Shown one piece after another: positions 52,546 through 62,463 of a stretch of 64,000 nucleotides of DNA (its first letter is position 1; every line of letters begins with the position of its first letter). Origin of the DNA: Mercurialis annua (taxonomy: Eukaryota > Streptophyta > Magnoliopsida > Malpighiales > Euphorbiaceae); contig NC_065576.1 of NCBI RefSeq assembly GCF_937616625.2, forward strand, positions 26,086,628-26,150,627. The letters run 5' to 3'. The translations under genes and the position numbers were made by a program. The notes beneath the pieces were generated by a model that saw only the letters and a program-made list of their open reading frames with translations, made no database searches and was not told the origin of the DNA.

Positions 52546-54693
52546 CCTAGCCATGGTTAGGTAATCCGATCGACACGCTAAACAGACTTGAGACGCAGCA
52601 TAAAAATCTAGCGTCACTTTTGACACACGCTTTGCGTAAATAACCTAACCATGCTTAGGTAATCGAAACAACGCGTTAAAGAGATTTGAGATGCGACATA
52701 CTAATCTAGCGTCACTTTTCACGCACCGTTTGCGTAATATAACCTAACCATTCTTAGGTATTCGTAACGACGCGTTAAAGAGACTTGAGACATGACGTAC
52801 TAATCTATTGTTACTTTTCACGCACACTTTGCGTACTATAACCTAACCATGCATAAGGTAATCGGAACGACGCGTCAGAGAGACTTGTGACGCGACATAA
52901 GCATGGTAATCAAAACGACGGGTTAAAGACAGTTGAGACGCGACATAGTAATCTAGCATCACTTTTCACGTAAACTTTGCATAATATAACAAGAAGACTT
53001 AGGTAATCGGAACGACGCATTAAAGAGCACACCTTGCGTAATATAACCTAACCATGCTTAGGTAACCGGAACGACGCGTTAAAGAGACTTGTGACTCGAC
53101 ATAAGCATGGTAATCGAAACAACGCGTTTAAGAGACTTGAGACGCGCCATACTAATCTAGCGTCACTTTTTACGCACACTTTACGTAATATAACCGAACC
53201 ATGCTTAGGTAATCGAAACGACGCGTTAAAGAGACTTGAGACGAGACATACTAATCTAGCGTCACTTTTCACGCACACTTTGCGTAATATAACCTAGCCA
53301 TGCTTAGGTAATCCGATCGACTCGTTTAACAGACTTGAGACGCGGCATAATAATTTAGCGTCAATTTTGACACACGCTTTGCGTAAATAACCTAACCATA
53401 TGCATAGGTAATCGGAACGACGCGTTAAAGAGATTTGAGATGTGACATACTAATCTAGCGCCACTTTTCACGCACCCTTTGCGTAATATAACCTAACCAT
53501 GATTAGGTAATTGGAACGACGCGTTAAAGAGACTTGAGATGCGACATACTAATCTAGCGCCACTTTTCACGCACCCTTTGCGTAATATAACCTAACCATG
53601 ATTAGGTAATTGGAACGACGCGTTAAATAAACTTGAGATGCGACATACTAATCTAGTCACTTTTTACGCACACTTTGCGTAGTATAACCTAACCATGCTT
53701 AGGTAATCGTAACGACGCGTTAAAGAGACTTGAGAAGTGACATAGTAATCTATTGTTACTTTTCACGCACACTTTGCGTACTATAACCTAAGCATGCTTA
53801 AGGTAATTGGAACGACTCGTTAGAGAGGCTTGTGACGCGACATAAGCATGGTAATCGAAACGACGCGTTAAAGACAGTTGAGACGCGAAATACTAATCTA
53901 GCGTCACTTTTCATGTAAACTTTGCATAATATAACAACCATACTAAGGTAATCGGAACGACGCATTAAAGTGCCTTGAGACGGGACATTCTAATCTAGCG
54001 TCACCTTTCACGCACACCTTGCGTAATATAACCTAACCATGCTTAGGTTATCGGAACGACGCATTAAAGAAACTTGAGACGCGACATACTAATCTAGCAT
54101 TACTTCTCTCGCACACTTTGCGTAATATAACCTAACCATTCTTGGATAACCGGAACGATGCGTTAAAGAGACTTGAGACGCGACATACTAATCAATTGTT
54201 AATTTTCATGCACACTCTGCGTAATATAACCTAACCATTCTTTGGTAATCGGAACGGCCCATTAGAGAGACTTATGACAAGACATAAGCATGGTAATCAA
54301 AACAACGCGTTAAAGAGACTTGAGACGCGACATACTAATCTAGCATCACTTTTCACGTACACATTGTATAATATAATCTAACCATGCTAAGGTAATCGGA
54401 ACGACGAGTTAGATAGACTTAAGTCGCGACATACTAATCTATTGTCATTTTTCACGCACACTTTGTGTAATATAACCTAACTATGCTTAAGTAGTTGGAA
54501 AGACTCGTTAAATGGACTTGAGTCGCGAAATACTAATCTATTGTCATTTTTCACGCACACTTTGGTAATCAGAACGACGCGTTAGAGAGACTTGTGATGA
54601 GACATAAGCATGGTAATCGAAACGACGCATTAAAAAGACTTGAGACGCGCCATATTAATCTAGCGTCACTTTATACGCACACTTTGCATAATA
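52546..54693 (+). repeat. Mixed satellite with a 1.36 kb-type unit
   Basis: These are + orientation monomers resembling 20,188-21,400 and 30,130-31,170. The CCTAGCC marker is at 52,546 and 53,293, and GGACATTCTAATCTAG is near 53,985. The stretch includes a fresh single-monomer duplication at 53,461-53,658. It ends at an inversion join after GCATAATATT. Confidence 0.8.
53461..53658 (+). repeat. Adjacent monomer pair showing the 99-bp unit
   Basis: CCACTTTTCACGCACCCTTT recurs at 53,461 and 53,560, exactly 99 bp apart. Both copies share the rare variants GCGCCAC, CACCCTTTG and CCATGATTAGGTAATTGG, so they derive from a very recent single-monomer duplication. This pair is the cleanest measurement of monomer length in the window. 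Confidence 0.93.
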
Positions 54694-55280
54694 TTGTGCA
54701 GAGTGCGACTGAAAAATTACAATTGATTAGAATGTCGCGTCGCAAGTCTATTTAACACGTCGTTACGATTAGCTGAGCATGGTTTTGCTATATTACACAA
54801 AGTGTGCGTGAAAAGTGACGCTAGATTAGTATGTCGCGTCTCAAGGCTTTTTTACGCGTCGTTCCGATTACCTTACATGGTTAGGTTAAATTATGCAAAG
54901 TTTGCATGAAAAGTGACGCTAGATTAGTATGTCGCGTCTCAAGTATCTTTAACGCGTCGTTTCGATTACCATTCTTATGTCGCGTCACAAGTCTCTCTAA
55001 CGCATCGTTCCGATTACCAAAGCATTGTTAGGTCATACTACGCAAAGGGTGCGTGAAAAGTAACAATAGATTAGTATGTCGCGGCTCAAGTCTCTTTAAC
55101 ACGTCGTTCCGATTACCTAAGCATGGTTAGGTTATATTACGCAAAGTGTGTGTGAAAAGTGACTATATATTAGTATGTTGCTAGGCTTAGGTTTATATTA
55201 CGCAAAGTGTGCGTGAAAACTGACGCTAGATTAGTATGTCGCGTCTCAAGTGTCTTTTACGCGTCGTTCTGATTACCTCA

Positions 55281-55480
55281 GCATTGTTTGGTCATATTAC
55301 GTAAAGTAAGCGCGAAAAAGTAATGCTAGATTAGTATGTCGCGTCTCAAGTGTCTTTCACGCGTCGTTCCGATTACCTAAGCATTGTTTGGTCATATTAC
55401 GTAAAGTAGGCGTGAAAAAGTAATGCTAGATTAGTATGTCGCGTCAGAAGTCTTTATAACGCGTCGTTCCGATCAACTAA
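55281..55480 (-). repeat. Monomer doublet, 100-bp offset
   Basis: GCATTGTTTGGTCATATTAC occurs at 55,281 and 55,381. It is followed in both by GTAAAGTA and GAAAAAGTAATGCTAG, rare variants found together in these two monomers only. This is a recent one-monomer duplication in the inverted array. Confidence 0.88.
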
Positions 55481-58320
55481 CCATGGTTAGGTTATATTAT
55501 GCAAAGTATGCGTGAAAAGTAACAATAGATTAGTATGTCGCATCTTAAGTCTCTTTAACGTGTCGTTCGGATTACCTAAGCATGGTTTGGTTATAGTATG
55601 TCGCGTCACAAGTCTTTTTAACGCGTTGTTTCGATAACCTAAGCATGGTTAGGTTATATTACGCAAAGTGTGCGTGAAAAGTTACTTTAGATTAGTATGT
55701 CGCGTCTCAAGTCTGTTTAACGCGTCGTTCCGATTACCTAAGTTAGGTTATATTAGGCAAAGTGTGCGTGAAAAGGAACGCTAGATTTGTATGTTGCGTC
55801 TCAAGTCTCTTTAACGCGTCGTTCTGATTACCTAAGCATGGTTAGGTTATATTACGCAAAGTGTGCATGCAGAAAAGTAACAATAGATTAGTATGCTGCC
55901 TCTCAAGTCTATTTAACGCGTCGTTCCAAGTACCCAAGCATGGTTAGGTAATTTTAGGTAAAGTGTGCGAGAAAACTGATGCTAGATTAGTATGTCGCGT
56001 CTTATGTCTCTTTAACGCGTCGTTCCGATTAAATAAGCTTGGTTAGGTTATATATTAAGCAAAGTGTGTGTAAAAATTGACGCTAGATTAATATGGCGTG
56101 TCTCAAATCTGTTTGACGCGTCGTTTCGATTACCATGCTTATGTCGCGTCACAAGGCTCTCTAACGCGTTGTTCCGATTACCTACGCATGGTTAGGTTAT
56201 ATTACGTAAAATGTGCGTGAAAAGTGACGCTAGATTAGTATGCCGCGTCTCAAGTCTCTTTAACGCGTCATTCTGATAACCTCAGCATGGTTATGTTATA
56301 TTACGCAAAGTGTGCTTGAAAAGTGACGCTAGATTAATTTGTCGCGTCTCAATTCTCTTTAACGCGTCATCCCGATTACCTAAGCATGGTTAGATTATAT
56401 TAAGCAAAGTGTGTGTGAAAAGAGACGCTATATTAGAATGTCGCATTTCAGGTTTCTATAACGCGTCGTTACGATTACCTTAACATGGTTAGGTAATATT
56501 ACGCAAAGTGTGCGTGAAAAGTGACGCTAAATTAGTATGTGACGTCTCAAGTCTCTTTAACACGTCGTTCTAATTTCCTAAGCATGGTTAGGTTATATTA
56601 CCCAAGTGTGCGTAAAAAGTGATGATGGATTAGTATGGCGCGTATTAAGTCTATTTAACGCGTCGTTTCGATTGCCATGCTTATGTCGCGTGACAACTTT
56701 CTCTAACGCGTCGTTCTAATTACTAAAGCATGGTTAGGTTATATTACGCAGAGTGTGACTGAAAAATTACAATTGATTAGAATGTCGCGTCGCAAGTCTA
56801 TTTAACACGTCGTTACGATTAGCTAAGCATGGTTATGTTATATTACGCAGAGTGTGCGTGAAAAGTAACGCTAGATTAGTATGTCGCGTCTCAAGGCTCT
56901 TTAATGCGTTGTTCCGATTACCTAAACTTTAGGTTATTTTACGCAAAGTGTGCATGAAAAGTGACGCTAGATTAGTATTTCGCATCTTAAGTCTTTGTAA
57001 CACGTCGTTCCAATTACCTTGGCATGGTTAGACTATATTTCGCAAAGTTTGCGTGAAAAGTGACTATAAATTACTATGTCGCGTCTTAGGTCTCTTTAAT
57101 GAGTCGTTCTGACTACCCAAGCATGGTTAGGTTATTTTACACAAAGTGTGCGTGAAAAGTGACGCTAGATTAGTATGTTGCTTCTCACGTCGCTTTAACG
57201 CGTCGTTTGGATTACCATGCTTATCTTGCATCACAAGTCTATTTATCGCGTTGTTCCGATTAACTAAGCATGGTTAGGTTATATTACGAAAAGTTTGCAT
57301 GAAAAGCGACGCTAGATTAGTATGTCGTATCTCAAGGCTCCTTAACGCATCGTTCCGATTACCTAAGCATGGTTAGGATATATCACGCAATTTGTCCGTG
57401 AAAAGTGACGCTAGATTAGTGTATCTTAAGTCTCTTTAACGCGTCGTTTTCGATTACCATGCTTAGAGACTAACGCGTCGTTCGGATTACCTAAGCATGG
57501 TTAGGTTATATTACGCAAAGTGTGAGTAAAAAGTGACGCTAAATTAGTATGCCGCGTGTCAATTCTCTTTAACGCGTTGGTCCGACTAACTAAGCATGGT
57601 TAGGTTATATTACACAAAATGTGCGTGAAAAGTGATGCTAGATTAGTATGTCGTGTCTCATATCTCTTTAACGCGTCGTTTCGATTACCATGCTTATCTC
57701 CTGTCACAAGTCTCTTTAACGCGTCGTTCCCATTACCTAAGCATGGTTAGGTTATATTACGCACAGTGTGCCTGAAAAGGGATGCTAGATAAGTACGTCA
57801 CATCTCAAGTCTATCTAACGCTTCGTTCTAATTTCTAAGCATGGTTAGGTTATATTGCGCAAAGTGTGCGAAAAAAGTGACGCGAGATTAGTATTACGCG
57901 TCTCCAGTCTATTTAACGCGTCGTTTCGATTACCATGCTTCTGTCGCGTCACAAGTCTCTCTAACGCGTCGTTCTAATTATCTAAGCATGGTTAAGTTAT
58001 ATTACGTCCCGTGTGTGTGAAAAATGAAAATAGATTAGTATGTCGCATCTCAAGTCTATTTAACGCGTCGTTCCGATTACCTAAGCATCGTTAGGTTATA
58101 TTACGCAACGTGTGCGTGAAAAATGAAAATAGATTAGTATGTCGCGTCTCAAGTCTATTTAACGCGTCGTTCCGATTAACTAAACATGGTTAGGTTATAT
58201 TACACAAAGTGTGCCTGAAAAATGACAATAGATTAGTACGTCGGGTCTCTAGTCTCTTTAACGCGTCGTTTCGATTACCATGCTTATGTCGCGTGACATG
58301 TCTCTCTAACGCGTCGTTGC

Positions 58321-61300
58321 GATTACCTAAGCATGATTAGGTTATATTACGCAACGTGTGCGTGAAAAATGACAATAGGTTAATATATAGTGTCTCAAGT
58401 CTCTTTAAGGAGTCGTTCAGATTACCTAAGCATGGTTAGGTTATATTTCGCAAAGAGTGCTTGAAAAGTGACGCTAGATTAGTATGTAACATCTCAAGTC
58501 TATTTAACACGTCGTTTCGATTAACTAAGCATGGTTAGGTTATATTACGCAAAGTGTGCGTGAAAATTGACGCTAGATTAGTATGTCACGTCCCAAGTCC
58601 CTTTAACGCGTCGTTCTGATTACCTAAGCATGGCTAGGTTATATTGCGCAAGGTGTGCGTGAAAAGTGACACTAGATTAGTATGTCGCATCTCAAGGCTC
58701 TTTAACGAGTCTTTCCGATTATCTAATGCATTGTTAGGTTATATTACACAAAGTGTGCATGAAAAGTGACGCTAGATTAGTATGTCGCGTCTCAATTCTA
58801 TTTAACGCGTTGTTTCGATTAACTAAGCATGGTTAGGTTACATTACGAAAAGTGTGCGTGAAAAGTGACGCTAGATTAGTATGTCGAGTCTGAAGTCTCT
58901 TTAACGCGTCGTTCGATCACCATGCTTATCTCGCGTCAAAAGTCTCTTTAACGCGTCTTTCTGATTACCTAAGTATGGTTAGGTTATATTACAAAACGTG
59001 TTTGTGAAAAGTGACGCTAGATTAGTATGTCGCATCTCAAGTCTCTGTAACGCGTCGTTCCTATTTCCTAAGCATGGTTAGGTTATATTACGCAAAGTGT
59101 GCCGAAAAAGTTTTGCTATATTAGTATGTCGTGTCTCAATTATCTCTAACGCGATGTTCTTATTTCCGAAGCATGGTTAGGTTATATTAAGCAAACCGTG
59201 CGTGAAAAATGACAATAACAGCGTATCAAGTCTCTCTAATGCGTCGTTCCGATTTCTAAGCATTGCGAAAAAAGTGACACTATATTAGTATTACTCGTCT
59301 CAAGTCTCAATAACGCGTGGTTTCGATTACCATGCTATGTCGCGTCACATGTCTCTCTAACGCGTCATTGCGATTACCTAAGCATGATTAGGTTATATTA
59401 CGCAACGTGTGTGTGAAAAATGACAATATATTAGAATGTCGCGTCTCAAGTCCATTTAATGCGTCGTTCCGATTACCTAAGCATGATTAGGTTATATTAC
59501 GCAAAGTGTGCGTGAAAAATGACAATAGATTAGTATGTCGTGTATCAAGTCTATTTAACGCGTTGTTCCCATTACCTAGGTTATATTACGCAAGGTGTGC
59601 GTGGAAAGTGACACTAGATTAGTATGTCGCATTTCAAGGCTCTTTAACGAGTCGTTTCGATTATCTAAAGCATTGTTAGGTTATATTACACAAAGTGTGC
59701 ATGAAAAGTGACGCTAGATTAGTATGTTGTGTCTCAATTCTCTTTAACGCTTTGTTTCGATTAACTAAGCATGGTTATCTTACATTACAAAAAGTGTGCG
59801 TGAAAAGTGACGCTAGATTAGTATGTCGAGTCTCAAGTCTCTTTAACGCGTCGTTCGATCACCATGCTTATCTCGCGTCAAAAGTCTCTTTAACACGTCT
59901 TTCCGATTACCTAGTATGGTTAGGTTATATTACGAAACGTGTTTGTGAAAAGTGACACTAGATTAGTATGTCGCGTCTCAAGTCTCTGTAACGCGTCGTT
60001 CGTATTTCCTAAGCATGGTTAGGTTATATTACGCAAAGTGTGCCTAAAAAGTGTCGCTAGATAAGTATGTCGTGCCTCAAGTCTCTCTAACGCGATGTTC
60101 CTATTTCCTAAGCATGGTTAGTTTATATTAATTAAAGAGTGCGTGAAAAATGACAATAGATTAGTATGTTGCGTATCAAGTCTCTCTAATGCGTCGTTCC
60201 GATTTCTAAGCATTGCGAAAAAAGTGACACTAGATTAGTATTAAAAGTCTCAAGTCTCAATAACGCGTGGTTTCGATTACCATGCTATGTCGCGTCACAT
60301 GTCTCTCTAACGCGTCATTGCGATTACCTAAGCATGATTAGGTTATATTACGCAACGTGTGCGTGAAAAATGACAATATATTAGTATGTCGCGTCTCAAG
60401 TCAATTTAATGCGTCGTTCCGATTACCTAAGCATGATTAGGTTATATTACGCAAAGTGTGCGTGAAAAATGACAATTGATTAGTATGTCGCGTATCAAGT
60501 CTATTTAACGCGTCGTTCCCATTACCTAAGAATGGTTAGGTTATATTATGAAAAGTGTGCGTGAAAAGTGACGCTAGATTAGTATGTCTCGTTTCAAGTT
60601 TGTTTAACGCGTCGTTCTGATTACCTAAGCATGGTTAGGTTATATTACGCAAGGTGTGCGTGAAAGGTGACGCTAGATTAGTATGTCCCGTCTCAAGGCT
60701 CTTTAACGCGTCGTTCCGATTACCTAAGCATGGTTAGGTTATATTGCGCAACGTTTGCATGAAAAGTGACACTAGATTAGTATGTTGCATCTCAATTCTC
60801 TTTAACCGTTGTTTCGATTAACGAAGCATGGTTAGGTTATATTACGAAAAGTGTGCGTGAAAAGTGACGCTAGATTAGTATGTCGCGTCTCAAGTCTCTT
60901 TAGCGCGTCGTTCGATCACCATGCTTATCTTGCGTCAAAAGTCTCTTTAACGCGTCGTTCCGATTACCTAAGTATGGTTAGGTTATATTACTAAACGTGT
61001 TCGTGAAAAGTGACGCTAGATTAGTATGTCGCATCTCAAGTCTCGGTAACGCGTCGTTCCTATTTCCTAAGCATGGTTAGGTTATATTACGCAAAGTGTG
61101 CCTGAAAAGTGTCACTAGATTAGTATGGCGTTTCTCAAGTCTCTCTAACGCGATGTTCCTATTTCCTAAGCAAGGTTAGGTTATATTAAGCAAAGTGTGC
61201 GTGAAAAATGACAATAGATTAGTATGTTGCGTATCAGGTCTTTCTAATGCGTCGTTCCGATTTCTAAGCATTGCGAAAAAAAGTGACACTAGATTAGTAT

Positions 61301-61598
61301 TACGCGTCTCAAATCTCAATAACGCGTTGTTTCGATTACCATGCCTACGTCGCGTCACAAATATCTGTAACGCGTCGTTCCGATTACCTAAGCATGGTTA
61401 GGTTATATTACGCAACGTGTGCGTGAAAAATGACAAAATATTAGTACGGCGCGTCTCAAGTCAATTTAATGCGTCGTTCCGATTACCTAAGCATGATTAG
61501 GTTATATTACGCAAAGTGTGCGTGAAAAATGACAATAGATTTAGTATGTCACGTATCAAGTCTATTTAACGAGTCGTTCCCATTACCTAGGTTATATT
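58321..61598 (-). repeat. About 1 kb higher-order repeat, three copies, inverted
   Basis: GATTACCTAAGCATGATTAG recurs at 58,321, 59,372 and 60,322. GATTTCTAAGCATTGCG recurs at 59,251, 60,201 and 61,259. The offsets are 950-1,058 bp; the roughly 108-bp spread reflects the presence or absence of about one monomer. The shorter form is recognised by CCCATTACCTAGGTTATATT near 59,568 and 61,578, while the longer form near 60,518 keeps the extra monomer. Each unit carries a severely shortened monomer (CATTGCGAAAAAAGTGACAC). Confidence 0.85.
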
Positions 61599-61727
61599 AT
61601 GCGCCATACTAATGTAACGTCACTTTTTACGCACACTTTGCATAATATAATCTAACCATGCTTAGGTAATCAGAACAACGCGTTAAAGAGACTTGAATCG
61701 CGACATACTAATCTAGCGTTACTTTTC

Positions 61728-61742
61728 ACGCACACTTTGCGT
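61728..61742. repeat. Second inverted repeat of the monomer (representative)
   Basis: ACGCACACTTTGCGT has perfect 5-bp arms (ACGCA and TGCGT) around a 5-nt loop. It lies 6 bp upstream of the 18-bp dyad in each monomer, so full monomers have two small dyads about 20 bp apart centre to centre. Confidence 0.75.
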
Positions 61743-61748
61743 AATATA

Positions 61749-61766
61749 ACCTAACCATGCTTAGGT
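61749..61766. repeat. 18-bp dyad element (representative)
   Basis: ACCTAACCATGCTTAGGT is palindromic at 16 of 18 positions; only the C-C pair flanking CATG breaks symmetry. The flanks AT(A) and (A)AT extend the symmetry to a 24-bp imperfect dyad. One such element occurs in most full-length monomers across the window, often with the core CATG intact. It could form a short hairpin or be a protein-binding site; no function can be read from the sequence alone. Confidence 0.85.
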
Positions 61767-62407
61767 AATCGGAACGACGCGTTAAAGAGACTTGAGACGC
61801 GACAAACTAATCTAGCATCACTTTTCACGCACTCTTTGCTTAATATAACCTAACTGTGCTTAGGTTATCGGAACGACGTGTTAAAGAGACTTGAGACTCG
61901 ACATACTAATCTAGCGTCACTTTTCACGCACACTTTGCTTAAAATAACCTAACCATGCTTGCGTAATCAGAACGACGCGTTAAAGAGACTTGAGACGCGA
62001 CATACTAATCTAGCGTCAGTTTCATGCACAATTTGCGTAAAATAGCCTAACCATGCTTTGGTAAATGGAACGAGTTAGACTTGTGACGTGACATACTATC
62101 CTAGCGGCACTTTTAATGCACACTTTGCGTAATATAGGTAATTGGAATGACGTGTTAAAGAGACTTGAGACGCGACTTACTAACCTAGTGTCACTTTTCA
62201 CGCACTATTTGCGTAATATAACCTAACCATGCTTAGGTAATTGGAACTACACGTTAGAGAGACTTGTGATGCAACATACTAATCTAGCGTCACTTTTCAC
62301 GCACACTTTGCGTAATATAACCTAACCATGCTTAGGTAATCGGAACGACGCGTTAGAGAGACTTGTGACACGACATAAGGATAGTAATCAAAACAACGCG
62401 TTAAAGT

Positions 62408-62463
62408 GACTTAAGACGCGCCTTACTAATCTAGAGACTTAAGACGCGCCTTACTAGTCCAGC
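62408..62463 (+). repeat. 28-bp tandem duplication within a monomer
   Basis: GACTTAAGACGCGCCTTACT is at 62,408 and again at 62,436. The second copy ends at AGTCCAGCG and is joined to TAATATAACATAACC, so the T-rich block of that monomer is missing. It is a small slippage or repair scar. Confidence 0.85.

Larger units (their letters stand above)
14448..54693 (+). repeat. Satellite array, direct orientation, segment 2
   Basis: Forty kilobases of uninterrupted + orientation satellite. This is the main body of the window and holds most of the higher-order structure: an older diverged stretch, the 1.36 kb and 1.43 kb repeats, two super-block copies and the 4,103-bp duplication. Apart from a 28-bp insertion at 22,040 I see no non-satellite DNA and no gene. 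Confidence 0.96.
54694..61598 (-). repeat. Inverted satellite array, segment 2 (6.9 kb)
   Basis: The satellite runs in reverse orientation throughout, read as TTACGCAAAGTGTGCGTGAA and CCTAAGCATGGTTAGG. Its left join (GCATAATATTGTGCAGAGTG) and right join (GGTTATATTATGCGCCATAC) are abrupt, without long palindromic arms. The segment has its own internal repeats: a 2,050-bp-offset copy of its first 250 bp, a 100-bp monomer doublet near 55,281, and a roughly 1 kb higher-order repeat at 58.3-61.6 kb. Several short open frames here are satellite readings. Confidence 0.94.
61709..61807 (+). repeat. Representative near-consensus 99-bp monomer
   Basis: One full monomer, starting at TAATCTAGCG and ending before the next TAATCTAGC at 61,808. 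In order it holds a T-rich block (CACTTTTCACG), a small inverted repeat at 61,728-61,742, an AT-rich spacer, an 18-bp dyad, a CpG-dense block (TCGGAACGACGCGTTAAAGA) and the link GACTTGAGACGCGACA. The consensus has 9 CpG sites against about 4.6 expected from its base composition. With 99 = 33 x 3, reading frames carry over from one monomer to the next, but the consensus has stops in all six frames. Confidence 0.9.

Noticed and set aside
61743..61750. TAATATAACC as a TATA-type promoter.
   Set aside because: It is present in nearly every monomer with no downstream gene, and a short AT-rich match alone is not evidence of a promoter.
61749..61766. TTAGG and CCTAA in each monomer, which resemble the arthropod telomere repeat.
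   Set aside because: They occur once each per 99 bp as two arms of a dyad and never in tandem, so this is not telomeric DNA.
61709..61807. A CENP-B box in the monomer.
   Set aside because: The nearest candidate, GTTCCGATTACC on the minus strand, lacks the required TTCG...CGGG core.
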